Shown: positions 23,146-34,159 of the stretch, piece by piece
Position numbering within the stretch: the first letter of the stretch is position 1
How the letters are laid out: every line of letters begins with the position of its first letter
NCBI GenBank assembly: GCA_038501785.1
Contig: JBAMJR010000025.1
Coordinates: 8,020,001 to 8,084,000 of the forward strand
Direction: 5' to 3'
Length of the DNA stretch: 64,000 nucleotides
Origin: Myoxocephalus aenaeus
Taxonomy: Eukaryota > Chordata > Actinopteri > Perciformes > Cottidae
The notes under the pieces: model-generated
Databases searched by the model: none
Told to the model about the DNA's origin: nothing
The model's input: only the letters and a program-made list of their open reading frames with translations
Translations under genes and position numbers: made by a program

Positions 23146-26100
23146 ATATAGCTGATAACGTCGTACGGTGACCCCCCCCACACTGTTAGCGCTGTCAGCC
23201 CTGTTATCGTTGTTTGCACTGTATGTGGTTTAAGCACCGTTAACTGGCTCATCCGTCGCCATGTTGAGAGCTGTGTGGAGACAATCCCTCAATCATAGAC
23301 ACTGAATTTGGAGTTGAGCACAATAAAGACAAAAAACTAGTATTAGATTGGTAAAATGACGGTGGTATGTGGATGTAAATGTAAAAAAACATGGAGCAGT
23401 TGGTCACTGAGATAAATTGACAGCAAAACTAATTTGCTGCACCTTACACAGCACTAATAGAGTTATTGTGAATCCCACTGCTTTTCTTGGCATGAGGCCC
23501 TGCGTAGCATTCAAGCCCTGGAATTTTCCAGACATTCATGCCAGCCCGGTTTGTTCAAGTCTATATGCTCTGTCAAACAAGCTATCCAGACCCTAACTAC
23601 TCAAGGTCAACGACCCAACCGTAACCAATCTCCTCTGCTTCACCCAGCTAGGCAGGGCAGGTCTTTCCAAGAAATGCATTGGGATTCATACCTACACACA
23701 TTAATATTACCTCCATGTTGTGGTCCCATTCATTTTGCTCTCAGTCAAGTTGCTGAATAATGAAAGTACCCTTTCGACTTGAAATGAAGGGAAATACAAT
23801 GTGCCATTATCCTGTAATCCCCACTTCTGGCCACAGTAGACGCAAAGAAAGTGACATAGTCTTGCTCTAACCGAATAATCATATTTACCCTTACCATACA
23901 ATGAAATTGCTGCAGTAATCTCTCAAACAACAAAATCACATCACAACCAAATTGCATTTGATGGGAATACATTTCAGCATAACACGTTATTGGTTTGACT
24001 GCAGCCTTGTCTCACATTAAGCTGCTCTCAAGCAGAAAAATAATTAAAACAAGGCCCATTTGTCTTAGATATTGATCTCTATTGATCTCCTGCAGCCATT
24101 ACTCCATCATTTGTTTGGTACAGTGCACACACTGAGACGCACTAAAACTATTTAAATGAGCGACTGATTTGAGAGCCGAATCAGTTTTGGCATCCCGCTG
24201 CAGCCAGGATTACGCTGTCAATCAAGCCGTGGAAAAAATGTCCTAAGTGTTTCTGTTATTACCTTAGATCAAGCAGTTGCTGTTTTGAATGAGAGGATAA
24301 CAAACAACATCCTTTCGAGCCTTTAAGAATGTTCTGTGGTCACAGCCAGGAATAATTAGTGGTATTCTGCAGGTTTTTGGACGTTGGCCAAAACCTGGCA
24401 TTTCATCTGCCACTGTGAGCTGAATGTATATTGGGTTAGAATAAGATAAAATGGGCAATAGATGTGCAAGGTTTCATGGTAAATTCTTCTCGCGTATCGT
24501 TTTTCCCTCCCATGTCTTTAAGTCGCTCGCTCTAAGCCCTCTTTTCTCTCCTTCTCCCCTTGTTTTGTTATTTTACCTGGAGGTGCAGGTGTGAAAGGGT
24601 GAGGCCGTGGAAAAACATTCGATTCCGTACGCTTGTCATGAAGGAATCCATTGACTGACCTCTGCATCTTGGCACACAATGACAAATGGGTTTGCAATTT
24701 TCCGCCTGACTGAGGGGCAACAAAGCACATTTCCACTTTCTCTGGTAGGCAGTGAGAGTACAGTCTTCCTCTATTGGGCTCTTCAACCAGCTCCAGCATT
24801 ACACACCGCTGGACTCCTTACTCTCACGGCCAAAATAGACAATTACACTCAATATGATCTATCAGGACACAATGACTTCACACAGGTAATCTGTTGATGA
24901 AGAAAGGAAGGCTTGTTTTTCTTGCCTAATTCTTTAAGGACGAATCCTTAATAGAGAGAATATTTTATCATTCAAATAAAAAAAGCTTTTCTTTCTTTTT
25001 GATCATATATGACATGAATCAGGGTCATTCAAATCGTTTGTTTCCACATCATCATTAAGATTTCTTACTCAATTAGATTAGATTTGACTGTTTTGTATGC
25101 TGAGTATTTATAAATTGATCAATTGTATATGTATTTGCATTCTATTTCGTGGCTAAAGGCGGGCTGCAGAGTTGCATTAATGTCCTGTCTTGGAGTATGA
25201 GAGTTGCTGTTAGTGTTACTTTTCTAGTGGCAGCACGTCTTTCATTAGTTGTCTGCTGCAACAGACTTTTGTCTCTTGTGATATTTAGTGGCTGGGCAGG
25301 AGCTAACTGGTTTCTTCTCAATAAAATAATTTAATCTAATCTTTACTGTGACAATACATCTGTCATCTCCCCATAATAATGTTTTCAGCTTCTTTTTTTT
25401 CCCTTTTCATTTACGCACAAGCGATTATTATATTGATTAAGTGTTAATAATACCTTTCAGCCCTGAAAAACCTCCAACTCATATGTCAAAATATTGTCGA
25501 GCTGCACACAGTTTGTGTTGCACTTCCCTGTGGGATACATCAATCTTGTTTATGAGTATGCTGCATCGCTAACAACGGCTGGTAATTCCACGCTGCTAAC
25601 CAGTGTTTTCACTGCTGATTAAATTGCTTCCAAAGCCTACAAGAATGTTTAAAGTAGAAGCTATGGAAATGAACCAATTGACCTTTTTTCTGACCCTAAA
25701 GATCTCCACGCCCTGTGGGAGCAGAAACTGTCAGGCGGCACCAGAGTCGGGAAATCAAAGAGACCTTCTGCCACTCCTCCAGCATGGCCTCACTCACGTG
25801 AGAATATCAAACTATTTATAGAACATTTGGCCTGATTTTATGGCATTTCTTGGCTTGATTACTACAAAAATATAAGCAGTGAACGAAACAAAAAAGAAGA
25901 GATTTGTGTGTGTGTTGTTTGTGTCCGGCCGAGCAGCAGCAGGGCGTTTATGTCCTGTAGGGATAACCTGTCATGGCGCTGAGAGCCTAATTGATGCCTC
26001 ATGCTTTTCAGGGGGCAATTATAGCGCCCAAATGTCAAGACCTAATTTGTGACTCTGTAATGTGGACACATGGGCCAGAGGAAGGAGGGACTCACACATT

Positions 26101-29100
26101 GGTTTGGTCAGCAGATGTGAGGGGCTGAGGGGGGATTAGAAGACTTCCTAAAATAATGTGTTGGGCTCCTTTTTTTCTGAGATAAATGTTTTTTTGCGAT
26201 GCAGAAAATGATTATTTCTTCTTGGTGTGTATTTACTTGGATTCCCTTCATCAGTGGTAAAAAACTAAACAAAAACCTCCAGCATTCAAGTTTGAACATT
26301 TGTATCCTCCGAAACATGTAGTAAAATGAAAATATTCATTATGCAAGAGGGGCTTTTCATATATACAGTATATATAATATTCTTATATTGACAATGGATC
26401 AAATGACCACGTGAAATGTAGTCTCGCTCAGCCAGAGCGCCTAAAGAAAGCCCAAAAGGGCATTATCATCCTGCTAAAGGGGAAAAAACACTCTTTGGTG
26501 GCGCTAAGCATATTTATCACTAAATTATTGAACTTTAAAGTACTGTACTTGTCATGTTCTTTCTGAAATAAAGGAGCACAAAAAGGAAAATGTTAAGTGT
26601 AACACTTCTTAAGTGCTATTTAATTAGCGTATATGCATAAATATAAGCTTTTTCAACCGGAGTATAATATTTTTGTGACCTAACACACTTCCTGTGGTTA
26701 ATATTTCAATAAATTGAATACAGATAAGAAGATAGAATGCAAATGTTTTCTTGCTTTATCGACCAGAGCTTTACTGTCAGAGCATAACAAATATACTCAA
26801 TTTGAAACAAAACTCTGTCAGAAACCTGCTATGTAGTACATCACTTCTGTAGTATGACTTCTATAACTTCAGTCATGGACCACTTGCCTCCCGTCTCTCG
26901 CTCTGTGCTCAGTTAGAAGCTTCCTCCAGATGTTGTGTGGTCAGATCCCTTTAGCTAAACAAGATGTCAGTCCGTCTCTGGCTAACGCGCCACGAGTTGT
27001 TCACTATGTGCCTCGTTACGACTGAAAGACTAAACTCTGCAGAAATGACAGTGTCCCCGTTTTCTTCTTCTTCTTCTTCTTTTCTTTTTGTTCCCCACGA
27101 CACCTCAACATCATTGTTTTCTCCTCACGTCTCCATGGTGACGCAAACAGAGGAGCATATTTTCCATTGGAGCTGACAGCTCGCGATGCGGAGTGTCAGT
27201 AAATCAGGTATGCCGCTCTAATTGCCGACTGCAAAATCCTCTCAGCTTTGACACTAAAAAGGATCGAGCTCGACCGGCGAGTGTGGAAGATGATTTAGTT
27301 TTTGCTTGAATGGTATTTGGGACCCCTGGCTGTAGATTGGACCAGAAGGCCTCTCTCTCTGGACTCGGATGGAAGCCCAAAAGTATCAAGTGGATAACGC
27401 TATACTTACACTTCTGCTGTAATCCCTATAAACACACATGCAGCTCATAATTTGTGCGCACAGCAATTTACTAAGGAATAAACAAACAACAAAGAGCCTG
27501 AAATCAATAGTTGCAGGATTCAAATGACACAAAGCTGCAGACAACCATCCCTACGCAAACACACCCTTAGAAGTGGCCTCGGCTTTGGAGCAACAGGTGA
27601 GCTTCTCGGCAACTCCCCTGTCTTCCCCAACGCAGCCTTCTAAATATAGAAATTATGCTCTCTGATAATTGGGGGCAGACAACAAAGCCGGCTATATTTC
27701 CACCCTGCTCCTCCTCCTCCTCCTGCTAAGTCATATCCCAGCTGACAAACAGCAGGCCTGAGATCAGAGTGTGGGAGCTTGAGTGCTGAGGGAACACCTG
27801 CACTGTCTGACTGGACTGCGAGGAAAGACACACAGAAGATCACTGACGTCCACACCTGCCTGTGGACCCATGCCATAAAAACACACACACACACATACAC
27901 ACACACACACAATTGATTGGGTTTCCTCGAGAGCCCTTTAAGGCCGTCGCTGAGGAGGTGATGAAAGTCAGCGAGCGTCCGTTAAGCGTGGGAGACGGCC
28001 CTCCAGAGTGCGGATGAGGGTTTAAGTGTTTTCAGCGAGTAGCCGCGGACCACCTGGAGGAGGAGGAGTAGGGGGATGCAGACGCATCTGTCTGAGGGCC
28101 AGGAAGACTCCAAAGAAATGTCGGTTAAACAAGCGCCAAGGAGCACTTCTGGGAGTCAGGTATCACAAGTCAGGATTTCCAGCGTGTTTAGAGGGATGAC
28201 CTTCAAAATGTCAAGGGGGGTCACGCTGTTAGATTTGAAGAAGGCCTGCTTTTCTGCAGGTCTTTGCAACGAGAAACAAAGCTGCCGCTCAAAGTCATGG
28301 ACACACTACTGCAGCAACACGCTCTTTAGCTCGGCAGGATGGGATGGAGCATCATTTTCACGCTTGTTAACTTTTCTAGGAAGCTACAGAAAGACGAGCG
28401 ATTGACAGCATCTTTCCAGAAACAGGCACCCAACTCTTTCATGCTTGCGTGTGTTCACCCGGTGAAGGAGGAGGAGGGGGAGGGGGCACGCAGCTTATAA
28501 TACACTCCGGGGGTGCTGTCATTAATCGACGACAGAAGCGCGTTGATGTTCAAGGCGTGCAGGTGGGAAAGTCCCACAGTATCACACTGCAGACAGGAGA
28601 GAGTTGGCTCCCTGCATCGAGACACCCCCACTGGCTCGCCATCACACACACGCTGAGATCACAGCCCAGCTTTCATGCTTCGACACAGACCTCCCCCCCA
28701 GCTGCGGAGGAAACAGATATGCAACAGTGGCTTTTTCCAAAAAAATGATAATTCAGCTGCCTCGCCTCTCTTCACTTCCAACTACAACATACTTTTGTTG
28801 CTCTTATGTTGTTGGGACAGTAAGACAATCTTAAATCTGTAACACAAAGAAAGAGAAGCTGTCTGAAAGCATGAGAAGAAGACATTAAAGTCTGGTTTGA
28901 TAAGACATTTAAACAAGTCTATCATCCTCAAACTGTCAGCAGAGGTCACATAAACCTTATCGCTCCACACAAAGTTGCCGGGCCCGAGCTAAAGGTCAGA
29001 TTTTATTTGGCCGTGATTGTGTTGTTGCATGGCCTCTAACATCCAGAGGATTCTGGACGGAGGCTTTGAAGTGTTATGCGCGCATCAATTCTACGACCCC

Positions 29101-29300
29101 TCTCTCGGCATAATGGTGTCCATAAAGAAAGACAACATTGGTCTCGTAAGCGGGTTTATATGTTTAAACTCTAAAAGACCAAGGCAACCAATAAAGACAC
29201 CATTTCAAAAATATTGCTGTTAAAAGTAAAAACGTGGGTTCTTTAAATGAACATTGGTTATACTTTCATCTCTAATCATATAGGCTGACAAAAAAATAAA
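23146..29300. other. Intergenic region downstream of fgf20; candidate regulatory blocks
   Basis: No gene is recognised. Unique-looking blocks that could be conserved non-coding elements lie at about 23985-24235 and 25925-26095. A (CA)n tract lies at 27880-27910. Numerous short open frames on both strands have no domain or splice support. The position between her5 and fgf20, both developmental genes, makes enhancers plausible but this is inference. Confidence 0.35.
27880..27910. repeat. (CA)n microsatellite
   Basis: Short CA tract with one TA interruption. Confidence 0.85.
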
Positions 29301-29325
29301 ACATTTTTGATCACATTTTGAGCAA

Positions 29326-29331
29326 TTTATT
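29326..29331 (-). terminator. Possible polyadenylation signal of fgf20
   Basis: AATAAA on the minus strand, about 835 bases past the fgf20 stop, in an AT-rich region. It is the first exact hexamer I noticed on that strand; other variants may be used. Confidence 0.25.
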
Positions 29332-30165
29332 GTTTGTGTTGTCAGTTTGTTGACTTCAGATTCCTCCTGTAACACAAGTGACAGTAGTTTGGTGCGAATT
29401 AATATGCCATCATAACAAAGATTCTCTAAAAAAATTGATTCACAGTAGCCATATCTCAATAAAATGCATTCTTTTCAGATATTGTCCAAATGTTGCCATA
29501 ATGTTTAATATTACAGTTTATCACTAGCTGAGCTTTTTCTTTCAGAGTAAAATACATAATGGTACAGTGTCTCAGTCTTTATATAATCGATACAGTTTCT
29601 AGTGTTTTTTCTATATTGCATGTATCTAACTGGAAAAATATATTCTCAAATAAATAAATATAAAACATAAATATATCTAAAAATGAATAAATAAATTGTT
29701 ACATATTTTCAAACAGGTCTGGACATAGGTAAGACAACCAAAAAAACTGAATTCCTTCAAAGACCTTCTGAACAAACAGCTTTCTGACACGATACCCAAC
29801 TTAAAAGTATGCACTGAGTACAGTAAAGATTCAGGGACTCGACTGATATCCATCTGACCAACGGAGATGCTCCCTGATCGCTCAGCTCCGTTTCCCATTC
29901 CTCTCCTATTCCACGCAGGTGCTTTTTAGGGTCGTCTGAAACAAACAGCCCCCTCATGCCGAGCGTGCAGACATTCTAGCCCGTCTTCCTGGCTGCTGAG
30001 AGATGGCCCATGCATTCCTACAATGGGGCCCCGGTGCCTTTATCCCTGCAGGTCGGGCTGCCGTCCTCCAGCCGGCACGGGCCACGTCCCTCGTCTCTTC
30101 TCTGCTCCCTGCCTTTGCAAAGGGCTTCAGCAGCTATTCCTGAACTGGACCCGGGCCTCCAGGTC

Positions 30166-31258
30166 TCAGCTGTGTCCCAGGAGATCCCTGTACAGCTCTG
30201 GCACACGGTCGGGGTCCACAGGCCTGGGCAAGAAGTGCGTAAATTTCTGGTGCCGCCTGGATTTAGTCCCGTCCCTTGGTGTCCCGTCTTTGTTTAACGC
30301 CACAAAATAACGCGTCCCTTTGTCTCCGTGTTTGTAGAGGTTGGAGGAGTATGTGTTGTACCAGTTCTCCTCAAACTGCTCCTTGAAGACACACTCAGCT
30401 GTGAGCTTCTCCTGAAAGCAAAAGGGCACGACATTAAAAGTAGTCCTGACTTGGGATGCACGTACAGATAAACGGCACATTTAATTAATTAAAAAAATAA
30501 GTATCTTCTTGAAAATCTAATTCTCCAAATATGAAAATAAAAGCCTTGTGGGTCAAAAATGAGGATTTGGGCGACATGAATAAGCAAAGCTGGTACTTAC
30601 TGATCCATACAGCTCTCCTTTGTCGTTCATCCCCAGATAGAGTCCACTGTCCACACCTCTAATGCTTATCAACCCAACGGCGAGGCTTATGAATTCCAAA
30701 ATACCTGGAGAAGACAAACACAGTGGTTCAGTACAGACTTTGACAAAGATGAAAGAATATGAATGAAAATATCAACTATATTCTATTGACACAATCAATT
30801 CGTCTGATGTTTTAAAATGAACAGAATATCATCATAATATTGTTATTCGTATCATTCTTATTCACTCTTTTATTGCTGCGGATTCTTTTGACACTCGTAT
30901 AAAAGTACAATATAAAAGTTGGCCACTTTCTGTATTTTGCCTCATATTTTATATGTACATGTCAAATATGTTTACCAGAACGACTGTGGTCCTTCCTCGT
31001 GCCCTGCACCGTGCCGTCCGGAAGTATCTCCAGATGAAACCCGGTCCTGCAGTACAGCTGTCTCCTCCTCAGGATCCCTTGGAGGTGCGTTAAATCCGCC
31101 GCGGTGCTGCGGGACAGCCTGTCCCCGGGTAGGAGGTGCTCCCCGAGGAGCGTCGGACCGTCCCCGAGCGGGGTCAGGAGGAAATGGGACCCGACCTGCG
31201 CGACACCCTCGATGCCGTGCAAGACGCCTCCAACTTCCCCCAAAACAGCAGCAGCCAT
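30166..31258 (-). CDS. fgf20: Fibroblast growth factor 20
   Basis: Minus-strand exons 30976-31258, 30601-30704 and 30166-30411 join into 210 codons plus stop, close to human FGF20 (211). Introns have GT-AG ends and phases 1 and 0, as in FGF genes. Exon 1 gives GEVGGVLHGIEGVAQVGSHF and the beta-trefoil start LQGILRRRQLYCRTGFHLEI; exon 2 gives SIRGVDSGLYLGMNDKGELY; exon 3 gives FKEQFEENWYNTYSSNLYKH and ends FLPRPVDPDRVPELYRDLLG. These are hallmarks of the FGF9/16/20 subfamily, which is secreted through an uncleaved internal signal and activates FGF receptors with heparan sulfate. No cleavable signal peptide is visible, as expected. The neighbouring order fgf20-micu3-zdhhc2 matches human 8p22 and argues for FGF20 rather than FGF9 or FGF16. 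Whether it is the a or b teleost copy cannot be decided here. Confidence 0.95.
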
Positions 31259-31826
31259 CGCGTCAAAAGCTCAGCGGGTAAAGTTCAGCGAGCAGGTCCG
31301 GAGGGAGCGCTCGTGCGTAGAGTGGACTACCTGGTTGCCACTGTCACTTATTGCATGTTTACGTCCAGCTCACTTAGCGCGTGCACCCGTTGCGCAAGGA
31401 CACGCGGATTCCTCTTCTTTCTGACATGAAACACCCACCGCTGCTGCCTGCGCCGATTTCTCCTCTCCTTTTCTCTCTCTCTCTCTTTTTTCTTGCTTTC
31501 TTGTTTCACCGATGCGCCTTCATCAGCTGCGGTTGCTGCTCAGAAAGCCCTCATGTTGCACATATACCTGTTCGCGGCGTGCTGCGTCGCTGGAGCCGTG
31601 GAGGAGAGGGACCCCCGGCAGGAGAGGATCCAGTAGAGTTATAAGTGCGGAATAAACGCTGCAGTGCAGGTAAAAGGAGCTCCTGGAGGGGTTTTTGCGC
31701 ACAAAGTGGCAGAGGGTGGTGGCGAGGCAGGTGCAAAACCACAGGACTAGTAATGGGCGGGGCTGTCACAGCCCAGACGTGCCCTGGCAGGGATTTATTT
31801 TTTCCTTCTCCTGGGGCATAAAATAA

Positions 31827-31828
<2 letters not shown>

Positions 31829-31865
<37 letters not shown>
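31829..31865. repeat. (GA)n microsatellite
   Basis: About 18 GA units in the fgf20/micu3 intergenic region. Confidence 0.9.
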
Positions 31866-31867
<2 letters not shown>

Positions 31868-31916
31868 GATGGTGGGTTGTGTTAAACTGAGCACCTGCAT
31901 CACTTTAAATTCAAAT

Positions 31917-32011
31917 AAAACGTGTAAACACACAACTACGTGGCACTTTAAATCAATTCACGTCTCGTGAGTGGATTTAAAGTGCCACGTAGTTGTGTGT
32001 TTACACGTTTT
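31917..32011. repeat. Near-perfect long hairpin (46-bp arms, 3-base loop)
   Basis: The left arm 31917-31962 and right arm 31966-32011 match at 44 of 46 positions (the outer 38 are identical), around the loop TCT. The arms contain GTGTAAACACACAACTACGT and GTGGCACTTTAAATC. It lies between the divergent fgf20 and micu3 genes, about 256 bases before the micu3 start. Confidence 0.9.
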
Positions 32012-32135
32012 TATATTCCACATTTCACGTGAGTGTTTCACACAACACTTGGTGCGACGGTTTCAACACGAGTTTTGTCGATCCCGGTAATCCCAGAGCG
32101 ACTTTGAAGTACCCACGGCACGTCTCGCGCGAGCT

Positions 32136-32175
32136 CGGAAGCAAAGCAGCCCCGGCTCGAGCTGCTTTGCTTCCG
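32136..32175 (+). repeat. GC-rich 15-bp-arm hairpin just upstream of micu3
   Basis: CGGAAGCAAAGCAGC (32136-32150) and its exact inverse GCTGCTTTGCTTCCG (32161-32175) flank a 10-base loop. It ends 91 bases before the micu3 ATG and may lie in the 5' UTR, where it would form a stable RNA stem. Confidence 0.8.
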
Positions 32176-32266
32176 CTCACTGCTTCTTTTTTTGCGTGCG
32201 TGCTTGCGCGCGCGCGCGCGTCGTGTGTGTTATCAGTTACGACACACACCTCAGTTGTAAACAGCC

Positions 32267-33071
32267 ATGGCTGCCCTGCGCAGGCTTATCCCGATGCTCA
32301 CTAGCAGCAGCTCAGGAGGAGCGGGCACGCTCGCGGCTCGGGGACGACGCTCGGCTTCCTCGCGCGCTGAAAGAGCGCTGAAGGAAACCAAAGCGCGGAG
32401 GGTCGCCGCGGCCGCAGCGTGCGTCACCGCCGCGGCCGCAGCTGCGTACTATTACCGCCGCTCGCTCGCCGGGAGACGCTCCTCCGGCTTGAAGAGCCAC
32501 GTCGAGGCTCGGCTCTTTCATCTGGCGCTGCCGTCGGTTTCCGCCACCGACAAGGTACAAAGTGTGGGACGTCTGTCACGCGTCAGCGACGACGCTCAGC
32601 TCACTGTCGTGACAAACGCGTCACTTTACATTTCATTTGTGTTGTTGTTGCAGCTGCATTTCCACCTGATTAGATCTTCTCGTGCACGTGAAACTACAAT
32701 AACGCTATAATGTGTCGTCAACATGAGGAGCTGTCCCCGACCTTTGGTGCTGAAATGGCACAAAAAAACAAACACGATCAGAGGCGGTTCTCGGATCACG
32801 TGACCTCATTGCTTAGCCATAAGTGAGGGTGTTGTCTGCTTTTTCTGAATACATGTCACATAATTAGTTTTTACCGTAAGGAAATTAAGACAAAATAGGT
32901 ATTTATCGCGATGTATACATTAGAATGTATTTACTTATTTAGGGGCTGGACAAAATAACAAGAACAGTTGACTGAGTAATGTAATCCAATACAATATTGG
33001 CCATAGATGGTGTTGCTGGTGCTGGATTTAAGATGCTCCTGTTACACTGCCCCATCCCAAATATATTAAAT

Positions 33072-33155
<84 letters not shown>

Positions 33156-34115
33156 AAACAAGCAGCTTTTGGGATAATTGATTAATCGTATAAGTCGTTC
33201 AAGCTTATTTTCTGTGTTTGACGTTAGAGTAAAAAATGACAATGGCACAATATTACCTACATTAATTAATCAAAACAATATTACAGATTAATCAGAAATA
33301 AAAATAACCATTAGCTGCTGTTGAAAATGTACCAACAGCACATTCTCTTGTGAAATGTGCTGTTGATACATTTTCTTTCAATTGATTAATCGATTACTTA
33401 ATTAATCGTTCCAACTTTATACGTTGCAGGTTTTGCATCATTATGATAATTCTTTGCACTCTATCAGGTGTTCATGTTATTTTGTCCGCCTTCTACAATG
33501 TGTATCTGCTCCTTAGTAACCCACATACTCGCTCAAGCAAGTATCTAAGTCTCTTCAGCTCAGACACATGCTGACCTTGTTGACAGGATTGTAATAGATC
33601 ACTGGGGAGGTAAACAAACAAGTAAACCGTGTCTGGTTTGCACACCTCGACCAGAAGATTCCTTGTTTCTTATGTTGGGTTGGAGGGAGGACAGCTCTAC
33701 CGGCCGCAGGAATCCAGGGACGCAGGAAACTGGACACTGGGCCTTGGCGGAGGGGCTGACATCTGAAGAGAGGTGGGGGTGGTTAGAGGGTTTAATGGTT
33801 ATGCAGAGGGGGCACATTCCCGGTGTTTTACTCTGTGCCCAGTGGAGCTGGCACTAAGCCACGTGACAGAGAGATCCACTCTGTCCTCACCAATCCAGCC
33901 TTCTGATCTGGCTGGGTTTGAACAGTTGTAGGGACATTATCTGGTGCACAGGGTTGACAAATATGGTTTACATAACATGCACCCCATTACTGAATTAAAG
34001 CGCGGCGCGGGCCTCTTTGTTGAAGCTTTCAGTGACAAGAAAAGCTGCCATGGATTTCATAAAAAGCATCTTTCAGACGGTATTATCACTGTTGGTATGA
34101 TTAAACATGTTCCTG

Positions 34116-34159
<44 letters not shown>

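Larger units (their letters stand above)
31259..32266. promoter_or_regulatory. Divergent fgf20/micu3 promoter region
   Basis: The two start codons are 1008 bases apart and point away from each other. The micu3 side is GC- and CpG-rich, including a (GC)n run at about 32207-32220. A (GA)n tract lies at 31829-31865, a long hairpin at 31917-32011 and a shorter one at 32136-32175. A TTATAA at about 31635-31640 could serve the fgf20 side. Transcription starts cannot be placed from sequence alone. Confidence 0.5.
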
